64,000 nucleotides of DNA from Conchocele bisecta (GCA_029237695.1 CM055266.1:113415370-113479369), one strand, 5' to 3'; counted from the stretch's first letter, positions 43,672 through 56,138 are shown. The notes: generated by a model from the sequence alone, not told the origin. Program-made: numbers and translations.

Positions 43672-44161
43672 TTAAAGGTACATGCCCACTCAGTAGGCAC
43701 AAAATGTTCTTTATATCAGAGACATCATCTGAGACATTATCTGGCAAAATAAACATCCATTCACAATTACCCCTCATATTGATTGACATTATTGACATTG
43801 TATATCAGACGTAAATTTCTACACTTATATAAGGGGCGATAACCGTGTTTTGCTTAAAATATTAACGGACATTACTATTTATTCTCTGTATTTATTTTTT
43901 GATGTGCAATGATCATACTGTTTGTTTCAGGTGACGAATTTAATTAGTATAAATAATTAAAATATGTCATGCCTCATTTGCATATCAAACTAGCCTGATA
44001 CTACCGCGAGCACTATCAGTAAAATAAATATCACTAAATGATTATATCTGTATAGCGGACTCTGGTAAGTTTTAGTACTGGTGGAATAGTAACACAATGA
44101 TACGCTTATTTAATTCCTATAAAGAACATTCTGTGCCTACTGAGTGGGCATGCACCTTTAA
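43672..44161. mobile_element. M17 TTAA-flanked transposon
   Basis: The duplicate of the copy at 37392 with a small deletion near 43920. Ends TTAAAGGTACATGCCC and GGGCATGCACCTTTAA. Confidence 0.75.
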
Positions 44162-44413
44162 TATTCAGGACGTGATAAGTGTACCACTGAACGTGTCATT
44201 CTGTATTGTAGACCATATGGTGAGAACCGGTGAGAGTATGTATGCGTTAGCCTATATGTTCTCCAAACACAATTCATCCAGTATTTGCCACACATTAGTA
44301 ACGATCCAATATATATAACAATAAATACACAATTATGTATAGAACATAAAAACATAAATATACTATAAAATGCACATAAGTGTGTTCTCATTTCAATTTC
44401 CGCTCGTGGAAAG

Positions 44414-45480
44414 TTATTTTTTGATATGTTCCAGTCTAATATTGGAGAAGTAAGCACCGCACGCGGCACAGACGGGTGCCACGAGACAGTTGCAGCACGT
44501 TCCCCACCATTTCTGGCACGTGCCCAGTGTGATGCTGAAGGAGCGCATCCAGGGGGTGATGCACCAGACGTGGTTGAATGTGGTGATCGCGAAGTCGAAG
44601 CCCCAGTAGAAGGCGATACAGATACCACATAGCAGGGTGATCAAGCCGTAGCAGCAGCTTTTGCTGCCGTTGAAGCAAACATAGGCGCCTTTCCAAACGC
44701 ACTCCGAGCTATGCGTGCCTTCTGGCTCACCGAAAATCTCTTCAAACGTCGCCTGAAATATTGGATTAGATTGCAATGGACACCTAGTCTTCAATTCCTC
44801 AATGAGAGGGCATACCATCAACACATCGTTCAACTGGTTGACGTCAATATATTAGCAAGTTTTTTTTATTTAACTTAATAGCAAATCTTGTAATAAATTT
44901 ATTTTAATTGTTCAATTCTCTCATTTATGAAAAGAGTCTGCAGTATTTAATCTCCTATTTACAATCAATCAGTAAATAGTCGTTGCCAATGGTGCAGAGG
45001 CGGATCTGGAGGGCGGGGGTGGGGTCCGGGCTTGCAACCACCCATTCAGTGTCGTAAAACACAGGAAAGTGCATTTCGAAGAGCTCGAAAATAGGACAAC
45101 CCCCTAGTTGCAATTACTCCCGTACCGTCCGTAGCTAGCTACGGACGGTACGGGAGTATATTGCAAGAGTTACCTTCGCAACTAGACAAACCCCCCCCCC
45201 CGTTCCCCAAATGCTGGAACCACCCCTGTAGTGCTCCCTCATATTGTATAATACTACAGTAATACTTAGTCTACTAATCGACGGACTATATGCGAAAATG
45301 AATAGATGTAATAATTATACAGCTCAAATTAAGAAGTCACATTAATTGTTGTTTAATCCGTTATTTAGAGAAATACATTGTAATAACACAAATATAAGCA
45401 CATAATAGATGTTCATAAGTACTTACCTTTATATGATTGTTGAGCTCGTTGGGATCACGGTGTTCACAGTCGACAGTCAT
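44414..45480 (-). CDS. Caveolin gene G, two exons, complete
   Basis: Exon 1 (45480-45427) encodes 18 residues with CEHRDPNELNNHIK and ends at AAG/GTAAGT. Exon 2 (44752-44414) begins after the acceptor AATATTTCAG, phase 0, and encodes 112 residues. The intron is 674 bases and carries a shortened copy of the same GGGGCGGATC element seen in F. The core shows FEEIFGEPEG, SSECVWKGAYVCF, LCGICIAFYWGFDFAIT, FNHVWCITPWMRS and CQKWWGTCCNC. From the hairpin onward it matches F except for a Cys to Trp change (QKCWG to QKWWG). Gene and flanks belong to a duplicated block offset by about 6.29 kb from F. Both copies have open frames and intact splice sites, so both are probably active or only recently duplicated. 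Confidence 0.87.
44997..45236. mobile_element. hAT-like element in intron of G, shortened
   Basis: Duplicate of the element in the F intron, with a deletion in the C-rich left part. The internal palindrome (ACTCCCGTACCGTCCG) is tighter. Confidence 0.6.
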
Positions 45481-46264
45481 AGCTTTGCCTTGAATGGAAC
45501 TGCTAACAGTATAATTTCGGAGACGTCTTTACAGGTCGGAGGTTGGCACGCTACTGCTGGAGGCGGAGGATATGGGCAATAATATGCCCACCATTGCGAA
45601 ACAAAGGACAATAGGACAATAGGAATATACAGATGATTTGATATCAGTATTTGAACTCCAGCTTGTTTCTGGGTTACGTCCATGCGTCTTCACCAGCTGA
45701 CAAAATTGACTAACACAAGTATAAGCACAGCGTTCTGGATATGGCTGTTTCACGACATAATGGTGAACACTGCAGACCCTGTACATATCAGCACATGCTG
45801 CTCTGCACCAATGGTCTTAAGCCCCAGTTTTTGTCACAGTTACTTTTTAAGTAGTTTCCTTTGTACAGTTTACAATAAATACAACTACGTGCTGGTCTCA
45901 ATCGTGAAATAAGTATGTTTATCACAGAAGCGTAATAATGATATCTTAATAAGTAACCATAGCAAGGCTATTGTTTGATATACCAGATCAAATAATTTCC
46001 TAACTCAGCACCTTTTGTTAATACTATAATAGCAAGCTGTCCTCTACTTGAGCAAGGTAATTAGGGTCTCATGCTGACTTTCACAGCGTAAAATCAACGC
46101 AATTGTCTCATTGTTCAGTCTATGGCCCCTCTGATGTAATAATGGCAGATACAATTGTATATTTTGTTTACTACCGATTTTTTGGGGCAAAAAATATAGA
46201 ACAAGGGATTGGGTAGATACGACAATAACAATATACGCATATGCTGTTTTAAATGCTGCATATA

Positions 46265-46898
46265 CAGTGGAACCTCTCTAAACCGGACACCCTGGGGAGG
46301 TCCCCAGGTTGTCCGGTTTAGAGATGTGCCATTTTAAATCAGACATATGACTATGTCAAGGTATGCGGCTGTGCTTTGCGAACTTGAACAGCCAGTATCA
46401 TCATAAATATACACCAATGAAACCCGTACATTTAAGGATACTGTGTATCCGGTTTGTAGGTGCTCTGCTGCATAACATTGTGTTGATTACGTACAAGAGT
46501 ATGTTTTCTGATCAAGAACCACACCCATTAAATAAGATAATACTTCACCATGTTTTCATAAATTGCTCTCCACGATGTTCTCGGAACATAAGTGAATTTT
46601 CGAATTTGATAAGGTGTTCATTCCCATGACATATCGCCATTAATTAAACGTGTATATATGCTTTTGTTCGCTCCAATACACTAAACCTAGCCTACCCATA
46701 TGTATTAATAATTCACCCAATGCAGCATGTTGCCATGGGCTGTCATGGGAAAACACGACTTATGGCGTATATAAGTATATAGTGTGTACCAGTATAATGG
46801 GTCGCGGGTTAATTTTCGGATGGGCCCCCTCGGGTATTGTGGAGAGGGTTACATATTTGACCACGCTGAATGGTGGATCGTAGCTAGTTATCTCCCGA
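46265..46898. other. M4 palindrome and unassigned flank
   Basis: 46265-46335 is an M4 palindrome (CAGTGGAACCTCTCTAAACC). The next 150 bases (GTATGCGGCTGTG, ACCCGTACATTTAAGGATA) are paralogous to 49468-49620, so M4 here is the end of a longer repeated unit. The rest is unassigned. Confidence 0.55.
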
Positions 46899-47284
46899 TA
46901 ATTCCAGCACAAAAATATTTACACAATTCCCTAACATTTGATTGGTCCGTAGCAAGTCTCTGTCCAGAATTTATATCCCAGTAAACTCTATGCCGAACTA
47001 CTTTCCGTAACCGTCAGGCGCAGTTAAAATAATTCTTAAGAAAACAGAAAGTAAACACATTTTCTTGATGAATTTGTTTCAAATGCTGGAATTGTAAGGA
47101 ATGAATGGCCTTTTTGTGGAATTTATCGGGGTATAAACTTGGAAAAGTCGCGGGAATACTGGACGAAGGCCGGAAAAGTCGCGGGAATACTGGACGAAGG
47201 CCGGAAGGCCTTCGTCCAGTATTCCCGCGACTTTTCCAAGTTTATACCCCGATAAATTCCACAAAAAGGCCATTCATTCCTATA
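46899..47284 (+). mobile_element. M5 element with internal duplication
   Basis: ATAATTCCAGCACAAAAATA to GGCCATTCATTCC. The phrase AAGTCGCGGGAATACTGGAC is duplicated on the left arm only. Confidence 0.8.
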
Positions 47285-47389
47285 TTGAATTTATTTATAG
47301 AAATCCTGTTCAAATTGTGTAGTTTATGGCCTTATTGCTTGTAAAAAGAGCGAATGTGGCATGATTTGTTAAGAAAAGGAGCAATTATA

Positions 47390-47698
47390 GTGATTTCTAC
47401 TAATTTTGATCCAGATCAGCTTACATATCTGGGCAATCTTATCCGGAACTGCATTATTTGCCAGATTCATATTTTCACACTTATTAATTGCATTCCAATC
47501 AGTGTAGACCCAGATCAGACTGCACATATGTTAGCAATCTTATGCAAGTTATTCAGTAAGAAATAAACGCTAAAATAAACCAAAAGCCCGAATCTCTATA
47601 AATTGATTTGCAAAGGGAAATAACTACGTACAATTGTTTTCAGTGAAACCGCTCTAAACCGAACACCAGGGTGTTCGGTTTAGAGAGGTGTCACTGAA
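47390..47698. mobile_element. M12 fragment and M4 palindrome
   Basis: 47390-47535 contains TGATCCAGATCAGCTTACAT and GTGTAGACCCAGATCAGACT. 47638-47698 is an M4 palindrome (CAGTGAAACCGCTCTAAACC). Confidence 0.6.
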
Positions 47699-47839
47699 AA
47701 ACGGGAATATAACTCCGTGACAATGGTCTTGTGCACAAAAAACACCACATACATCGCCTGTGATAAATGAGGGAAAGGCATAGCGAGTTGAATGGTACAG
47801 AGGTTCTCTGTGTGCCTGATATGGTGGAGAGGGTTTATT

Positions 47840-48080
47840 TGAGACAAGCCATGCGATTTTGTACCGACGGGCGTCTGCGATATTTCATGAAATATATTTA
47901 CAGAAAATGGGATATTTTCCGTAAATGACTTCGGAAGTTAACACAAATATAATACCACATGTACTCTGATAGTTTTGTAATCTTTTGACTTCATTTATGG
48001 AAATTGTTTTAAATCTTGTAAATGTATTTCATGAAATAACGCAGTTGTCAGAAGTTACAAAATCGCATGGCTTGTCTCAT
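47840..48080. mobile_element. M8 MITE
   Basis: GAGACAAGCCATGCGATTTT to CGCATGGCTTGTCTC. The central palindrome is decayed. Confidence 0.75.
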
Positions 48081-48744
48081 GGATCTATGAAATAAATATA
48101 CGCAGAAGCTATGTGTTGAATCTACGATATATGGGTCCGCGGATCTTTTGTTTGATAGTGTATGTTCTATGCAGTCAAGGGTGGCGAGTGTTTGTTTAAT
48201 ATAATTAGCTCGTGTATTCCCTTGTAACACAGCGACGAGTGTCCAGCTTATTATTCCCAAAATGCTGTTGGATATATCTTATATATGGCACACTCTTTTC
48301 TTTTGAAAAACAAACCGTTAATTAGCTGCACGTTTTCGGCTTTATATAGGCAACATGTTGCACTATATCGCTAAACCACGCTACGCAGTAAACAAATGCG
48401 TACTAGAATTTACACTTCGCGCACTAAAATATAGGAAAAACACCTGCATGGTGTTGACGTTCATACTTCGCTATATTGTTATTGAGAGACAATTCTACAA
48501 TATGACACAATACATTGCCAAAAACTTACCTAATAAAGTGCGTATTAGCAAAATTATGTGGTCACTTTCCACGAAGTAGACAGTAAACACTGTGACCCCA
48601 CTGTGTGTACTCAGCATTAACCGTTAATATGTTTTCTCACAACAGTAATGTTCGGCACTACTGTTTTCATATAGATCTATGTAACTCCCTGCTTTAGATA
48701 TCGTACATATAAATATTGAAGAAATATGGGCCCCAAAAACTCAC
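48081..48744. other. Unassigned sequence
   Basis: A 74-codon frame at 48355-48579 (+) with RYAVNKCVLEFTLRALKY has no recognisable family. No other feature. Confidence 0.35.
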
Positions 48745-48972
48745 ATGTGGCGGCGACTGTAGAAATGATTTGTGACCAGTGTAGCTCCTGATCACATAGC
48801 ACACTCATGTAGCCACACACTGATCTATATGGCGTATTAGAAGCATTACGGCTGTTTAATTAATGAAACGCGAACATTGCAGATCCTGATCAGACTGTGC
48901 GGATGCACAGGCTGATTTGGATCTACACTGGTCGTAAACCCATAACTCCAATTTCTCAAATCACAACCACAA
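48745..48972. mobile_element. M12 element
   Basis: CCAGTGTAGCTCCTGATCAC, GATCAGACTGTGCGGATGCA, CAATTTCTCAAATCACAACC. Confidence 0.6.
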
Positions 48973-49396
48973 TTACTTTACAGGATACCGTAACTAGCTA
49001 TAGCAAGTTCACAGACTAGTTTCAAACTAGTTGAGAAGATCGTAATACAAGGGCGAAAGGTGAGGTGGACTAGGTGAACGTCGCCAGCACTTGCAACATA
49101 ACGCTCTTTTCGCGAGAGCCCACGAAGTATAAAGGTACCATGTCCACATATTGTTAAAACTAATACGAGATATAACACTTAGTACTCACTGTGATCAGTT
49201 AGCGGAGACTGCGATATAAATAAGCGTATAATACAAGTAAAGATATATGTATTAGTGGCCGCGGTATGGTCTGAAATTTCTTTGCCTTTTTGTCACGATT
49301 GCGGTGTTTCTGCATTTATTATATTTAGCAGTTTCTTTGTGTAAGTTAGGACGATTGGTGATAATTGAAGGTACCAGTGGAAGAAGGGGGGATAAT

Positions 49397-49620
49397 ACAG
49401 TGGAACATCTCTACACCGGACACCATGGGAGGCACCCAGGGTGTCCGATGTAGAGATGTTTCACTGTAAATCACACATATAACTATGTCAATGTATGCGG
49501 CTGTGTTTTATGAACTTGAACAGCCATTAACATCATAAATATACACACAATAGAAACCCATACAATTAAGGATACACATACTGCCTGTGTATCCGATTTA
49601 GAGGTGTTCTGTTGTATATC
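49397..49620. mobile_element. M4 palindrome with paralogous tail
   Basis: Palindrome CAGTGGAACATCTCTACACC (49397-49467) plus a tail matching 46336-46480. Confidence 0.65.
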
Positions 49621-51442
49621 AGAATACCTGACTAATATAGTTTCTGCTAATATTATTTTTGTTTTTGAAATTGTGAAAATTGGCTATTCACGGGACTAAA
49701 TGTGAATAAAAGTGTACATATTTAAAAAGGTGTTAAACCATGGAAGATAATGGTTGTCTGCATAAACCAGTCGATGAGCTTACTAACATCTTGAATCACC
49801 AAAAACAGCTTAACCCTATACCTGAACCAATACATACACGCACATGCTATTGTTGACAAGTCCACGATGCAAAAACCAGAGACTAATGTCATCATGGTTG
49901 AGATCGTTATGAAACAATGTAGATGGGTGTCCGCTTATAGAACTGTGACTGACCGTTACAAGTTGTGGTCTTTCACGAGCTCGTGCCGGCTAAATACATT
50001 ACCAATATTGGACTTTAGCAATCCTGACATACTAGTACTAAGCCTAAGTAGGGCGCAACACGGCCAAATGGGTGTAAATATTTATAATGTTGCCACGAGG
50101 TAAACCGCCCGGGGAGCACCTAACAAATAAGTATTTTCTTTTGGTTGACATGCGGTATTGATTGTTGAACTTGTCGCACCATCGCAAAACCGGGTGTATT
50201 GAATTGCCTGGCAAGCGCAACCCGCGATCTATAACATAAACTCGACTACAATGCCATAGATTTGTCCGTTTTAATCATTAAGTTTCGCAGACTAAATGAT
50301 GAAATTCACCAAATGGTGAATTTCATCATTTGGTCTGCGAACCTGTCACCATTTATTCTATGAAACAGTCAGGATGCACCTTCCCGTTGGGTAGTCTGGG
50401 TCATTCAAACGGACAGATAAGTAGCTGCTGGACCATGTACATGTAGTTAGTGAATCTGGGTAATTTAAACGATCGGTAGCAACTGAACGGTCTACTTGGT
50501 AAATCAGTATGGGTGTCATTCAAACAAACATACCAGGAGCTACACTGAGCCTGATCTGAAAGGAGACTGACGCCGACTGACAAAAGAACAGTTTTGATCT
50601 TTGCCAGCAGCGTTAATCTAGATCTTCCCGTGATCTTCGAAGTCTGATCCTCTTGTCTGAGTATGCATATATGGATGTATATCTATGTATAGACTGAATA
50701 CAGAGGCACTCCGCCATTCTGTCCTATAAGTATGAAAGTACTGAGAAGTCGCTTAACTATCAAAACCGGCTTATATTAAGAGATATACTGTTAATACTGT
50801 GATGCATTTGTTGAACTGAGCGTGCTCTGTTTGCCAGGTTCTAGAAACTACGCAGTACTCATGTAGCTGGTGGTAAATGCCGTTCTATGTTGGTTTTATC
50901 GTGGACTGGTTAATGCACCTTGCCCACTAAGAATGTGTATTTTAAAAGGTTTTCTTTAGGTTCAATGGTATGCATAACTGTCAAATAATCGTCAAATATA
51001 TATAGATATTGTATATCCATTGCATTGGAACAGTCGTGACATATTGCACGAAAGAACCCAGCCCACGTACATTGCACAACATGCTGTAAAGTTTGTGTTA
51101 ATCGTGTAAGGCTGATGGCGTGTGTGTAGTTTTATGTTATTTCAAATTATAGCCATTATGGGAGACAAATCCAGCATGAAGTAAAGAAAAACGAAAAGGA
51201 AAGTTGCAGATGACAGAAACCAGTCTACGGGCGATTGGAAGGAGGGGTTATATAATTATGTTTATGTTTCGCTATGCTTAGATGTATTTGTGTTGCCGTT
51301 ACATATAAATAAAATGCGTATTCTGACATATGGTATTACAAAGTTACCTATATGTATAACATATCGAAATACCATGAAAACAAGAGGGTCAGATGCTGAT
51401 GTTTTTGCGAAAACGTAGATCTCGAGTATATTGTGTACATCA
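49621..51442. other. Long unassigned stretch
   Basis: No recognised transposon over most of 1.8 kb. 49867-50103 is a 78-codon frame of unknown family. 50280-50342 is a perfect hairpin (CAGACTAAATGATGAAATTC). It would be a natural place for a second exon of H, but no caveolin motif was found. Confidence 0.4.
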
Positions 51443-51684
51443 GGGGCCCGTTTCACTAAACTTCGTAAGACTAAAATGTTCGTAAGTGCAAATTTAGGAT
51501 CGTCTGGAAATGTCAATTGATGGGTTTACATGTATTGAGCATAGGCTGCATATGCAGCCTATGCTCAATAAATGTAAATCCAATAATTGTTTACAAGAAC
51601 ACCTTGTTAATGTGAAATTTACAGACTATCATAATTTTGCACTTACGAACATTTTAGTCGTACGAAGTTTAGTGAAACGGGCCC
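51443..51684. mobile_element. M1 MITE
   Basis: Full-length copy with intact central palindrome and both ends. Confidence 0.85.
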
Positions 51685-52477
51685 TGATGCTTCGCGCCGC
51701 CTAAGTAACATATTGAGATACATATACGGTTTTCTTTCATTAGCAAAAGTCAACCAAACTGGGCAATTGGCAGATTTCGTTATTTCTACGATGGAAGGGG
51801 ACAGCGGACGAAGAGGGTTACGTCACATAGGACTTAGCCCACTTCTGCAACTGGCCCCTTCAAATACGAAAAGAAAACGTGAAGATACAGTAGTTTGTTA
51901 TTTTGCCAATTGACGTATATAATGGCATTAAATATAATCTACAAATACCAAAAATAACGAAAATAGAACAGAGTAAGAACTGTGGCCAATTCTCCATGTG
52001 AAGTCTGGTTTCCCAGGTATATGGCCCGTCTGTTTGGACGATCAGTGACTTTGTTTATAGTTACGACCTCAGAGCGCACCCAGGCCGCTTGTCAGGTCCG
52101 CAACAAATCGGTCATTGTTCCGCGCATTACACTTCACCAAATATCACATTTAATCGCGGACACGAGCAAACATTGTTCAGAACTGGAGCAATCAAGCTAG
52201 TTAACAGCGTCCTGGAAATAAAGCGGTGCCTCGATCATACACTATCATGCAATTGCCTATCAAAATATGATATTATGTGAATTGGGCTGGGTGGATCGTC
52301 CATTTGTATATGTATTGACGCCAATTTGGGATAAAGCTTTAAGCAAGATCTCCATATTTGGATCGAAGTACTTTACGCTGACCGATATCGAGCTGCCAAT
52401 AACGAGCATTTGTGTTAGATAATTGATACACATAGTGACCAAGAAACTCATCAAAAATAAGATCATGGTTGTTTTCT
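51685..52477. other. M21 fragment and unassigned sequence
   Basis: 51795-51862 resembles M21 (ACATAGGACTTAGCCCACTT). 51982-52200 (+) is an open frame with EVWFPRYMARLFGRS, unassigned. Confidence 0.35.
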
Positions 52478-52984
52478 TGGTATCCTGTCTAGAGAGGTTC
52501 CACTGTATGTGTGCATGCATAATCGGGCGGCGGACTGATCAAAATAAACAGTATGACTTTTGCTACCAGTGTAGCACCAGATCAAACTGCGCATCCATAT
52601 AGATATGAACTGTACCATTTACAATGTAAGGTTTTCAAAATTTCTTCACACTGTTACACCAACATGACAGTCTGTGAATATATTGAATGACAATGCAAGC
52701 ATACTGTTGTCATTGACGAAGAAAATGTTAGATTATTCGTACGACCCGGAATATATATATGTTCAAACAATTGCAATTGCTTTAAATATAACATACATTT
52801 GAAGTAATGGGAAACATGCTGTAAACAGAAAACTGACGACAAAATCGCCCACATACGCTATTCACATTCAGTGTGGTATGTGATCGAAAACACATACATG
52901 TATATTGTATATATATATATATATATCGATGGCTGATAAAATATGCCTGGTATGTCAACCATGGAGATCTACGCAAGTAACATA
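52478..52984. other. M4 end, M12 fragment and AT-rich sequence
   Basis: 52478-52510 is one M4 arm (TGTCTAGAGAGGTTCCACTG). 52550-52610 is M12-like. A TA dinucleotide run lies at 52905-52926. Confidence 0.5.
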
Positions 52985-53248
52985 AGAGACACGCCATGCG
53001 ATTTTGTACCTTCGGATATCTGCGAAATTTCATGAAATACTTTTACAAAACTTAGAATATTTTCAGTAAATGGCGTCAAAGGCTGACAAAAAAAAATCAG
53101 AGTACATGCGGAATATTATTCCGCATGTACTCTGAAAAATGTGTCAAACCTTTGACGCCATAAACGGAAAATATTCTAAATTTTGTAAATGTATGTCATG
53201 AAATTACGTAGATATCCGAAGGTACAAAATCGCATGGCGTGTCTCATA
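52985..53248. mobile_element. M8 MITE, best copy
   Basis: GAGACACGCCATGCGATTTT at the left and the complement at the right, with centre TGCGGAATATTATTCCGCA and arms GAGTACA. Confidence 0.82.
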
Positions 53249-53410
53249 GCTGTCCCACTTCGATCGGTAATGACACTAGTGACTAGAGCGTACAAACAAG
53301 TATGGCAGCGACACGATCCTATGGTGGCTAATTGTGTCCGTTACAAATACAACACACTACCGCCTGCGCTAACCCTGCCAATATTTGTTGTTTTTTTTAT
53401 TTAAAAAATG

Positions 53411-53486
53411 GATATCAAGCAGCTTGATTGGCTGAGCCTGAGCTGTGCTACAGCTCAGGCTCAGCCAATCAAACTGCTTGATTACG
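53411..53486. mobile_element. M6 palindrome, best copy
   Basis: A perfect inverted repeat from AAGCAGCTTGATTGGCTGAG to CTCAGCCAATCAAACTGCTT, centred on GAGCTGTGCTACAGCTC. Confidence 0.82.
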
Positions 53487-53748
53487 AGTTGGTATCGCCA
53501 GTATGTTCGGAAACGTTGATACTCTTGACAAGATTAACGTATGATAATACAAATTATTATGTACTTGTATGCACTCATATACCACTGTGATTTCTGACAA
53601 TATTGCAAATAAACGCTTCGTTCTGTTCTGTTATGTTCTGATAATCTTGACAAGATTAACGCAAGCTGTTGTGTATCAGGTTCCTGTATTCAATCAGTGC
53701 ATAAGTATGGGAACACGAGGTGTATATAGGTTGAACGGATGAGAACCA

Positions 53749-53983
53749 GGGGGCCGTTTCACTAAACTTCGTAAGACTAAAATTTTCATAAGTGTAACAT
53801 TATGATAGCCTGTAAATAGCACATTAACAATGTTTTCTTGTAAACAATTATGAAATTTACATTTATTGAGCATAGGCTGCAAATGCTCAATAAATGTAAA
53901 TCCATCAATTGAAATTTCCAGACGATTCTAAATTTGCGCTTACGAACATTTTAGTCGTACGAAGTTTAGTGAAACGGCCCCCT
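53749..53983. mobile_element. M1 MITE
   Basis: Full ends; the centre is reduced to GCATAGGCTGCAAATGC. Confidence 0.83.
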
Positions 53984-54892
53984 GGTATCAGGCACCAACA
54001 TGTGCATGTATAATAAAACCTCACGTACACTGCATTCGGTGAATCATTACGAGATGCAAGTTCGTAATATCGCGAATTGAATTTAACCTTTTCCCAAAAC
54101 CACGAGTTGTTACCCGGTTTCGCCTGTTGTCGTTGCGCTGGTTAGTGTTCTCGCAAGTTAGTGTCAAATCACGAAAAAAGCGAAAAGCGAAAATTAGAAA
54201 TAGCGAAAACGCGAAATGTCGCGATTTCGCTCTGTACAAAGTCGCAAGTTCTGCGGGAAAACATGCCAATTTCGTATTTTCTCGTTTCGGCATTTTGTAT
54301 GGATGGTCGCGATGAGCCGCCATATGATCCGCCGCCAACACAATGACCTGTGTAATCGGAAAATACGCGGGTCGACACGCCCAGACTTGAGCACAGCGTT
54401 CCAAATATTACCCTTAAAACGCTGAATTGCATTTTGTCGTCTGTTCTTTATTCATAATTTTCCATTTTTCTCTAAAGAAACAACATGTTTTGACAAATCG
54501 TGTGTTTAAGACGCATCTTGGGTTGGTTCTGAAAAGCAAGCATGTTTTCAATAAGTAAGAATATATATTAAAAAATAGCAGACAGCAGTATTCGTTTCCC
54601 CGCCATTCATGGCTTAACCTGGTGTCACAGGCAAGCGATATACATTCCTTGTCATGAAGAAAAGGCAACATACATTGTTTTGGTATTTACTCAACTAAAG
54701 GATTTACACTCTAAATTCTAAAGAAATATTCATAAACTTCAAAATGGCCCTTACTGAGTCTGCGACGATCGTGGCCACATATGGGACAAGCCATGTGATT
54801 TTGTACCTACTGTCTCCACGTTTTGCTGCCGACAAACTTTTGGCTATTAAACACATTAAATCTAAAAAATATTTAATATTAAGTATCAATAA
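53984..54892. other. Unassigned sequence, CG-containing low-complexity core
   Basis: 54150-54400 is rich in GCGAAAA-type words (AATAGCGAAAACGCGAAATG) with frames in all directions, a sign of repeat rather than gene. Family not identified. Confidence 0.4.
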
Positions 54893-55445
54893 CAAAAAAG
54901 TCACCCTCCCCAAAAAAAATTATTTTATGAAATTCCATCAAATATTTATTTTATTGCGAAAAAAAGATTTTCCTATAGGAATTTAACATGGGGGGCTAAA
55001 CATAGATTTTTTTTAAATATTTGTTTTTATTTGTGGACCGATTTTCAAAATCTAACTTTTGTTTTCTTAGTTATATCATTTTAAAGCTATCTCGTCAGGT
55101 TTCGGAGTCAATTTCCAAAATTTTTCGTTTTTTGATCCTTCAGGATCAAAAAACGAAATATTTTCGAAATTGACTTCCCATGTTAAATTCCCATAGGAAA
55201 ACCGTTTTTATGTGCAAAATTTACAAAATGTAAATTAGTGTACGTAAGTGACGTCGAAATTTGACGAATAGTTCAGAGTTAGTAAAGTATCGTCAACTTA
55301 TGACGTTATTTTAATTTGACGAACTGTAGTATTCCGCATTTGCTACGACATTTCGTCAACATTCGACGTCATTTACCGAAATTATCGCAGATTCTGTAAA
55401 TATTTCTCGTGAAAAAATCGCCCTTCTTCTAAGGCACTATAACAT
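54893..55445. mobile_element. M10 and M8-like fragments
   Basis: 54893-55205 has M10 words (GATCGGTTTT replaced, CTATCTCGTCAGGTTTCGGA). 55205-55445 is an M8-like region with TTGACGAAATGT palindromic words. Both are decayed. Confidence 0.5.
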
Positions 55446-55554
55446 ACGGCTGGTCTCATATACGCCTGCGCATCCACGCACGCCGATCAGGTATTACGCT
55501 GTTCGCCATTCAGACACTGGCGTAGCATTCAACAATCAGTTAATTGCTAATTTA

Positions 55555-56066
55555 AGTGGTCAGTGGAAGAAGAGTCCATTATAAGTGACTTGGCCCTCTT
55601 CTTCCACTTGCCCCTTAACCCTTCCTACGCTGTTGACGGAAATTGCCGTCTGCTGTTTTTCATTTTTGCTTTAATTCTTAACAAAAAAACTGGTTTTGAC
55701 AACACATGAGAATCGTCTCCACTGGAGACGATTCTCATGTGCTGTCAAAACCAGGTTTTTGTCGAGAAATATTGAAAATAAAACATTTCCAGCAGACAAC
55801 ATTTAATTCAGCGTAGTAAGGGTTAAATTATACAGAAACAATCGTATCTTCAGTATTAGCCATTTTACTGCTGAATTAAAATGTGTCGTCTGATGTTTAT
55901 TACTTATATTCCATTTATTTCTCATCAACACATCGTTTGACAACACTTTAGAATCATTTCCAATGGAAATGATTCTGAAGTGTTGTTAAACCATGTTTTA
56001 TTGAGAAAGACAGCAAACTTTATAGCAACAGCAGACGACAATTTTCGTATCCAGCATTCTAAGGAT
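55555..56066. mobile_element. M21 followed by two M19 fold-backs
   Basis: M21 at 55555-55613. M19 copies at 55612-55826 and 55856-56066 share TTAACCCTT-type ends, the word GCAGACGACA or GCAGACAACA, and perfect central hairpins such as GAGAATCGTCTCCACTGGAG. Confidence 0.72.
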
Positions 56067-56138
56067 GAGTACATATTCTGCCGTCCCATTTGGCAGCCGG
56101 TATACCATTTATTACTTTCCTGTCGCTTATAGACACAT

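Larger units (their letters stand above)
43347..46018. repeat. Segmental duplication block 2, containing G
   Basis: Partner of 37062-39718. The right edge (CAGCACCTTTTGT) is followed by unit X rather than by the sequence that follows block 1, which marks the junction. Confidence 0.88.

Noticed and set aside
46784..47273. Frames in the M5 region with GRRPEGLRPVFPRLFQV
   Set aside because: They arise from the palindromic arms of M5 and recur at every M5 copy.
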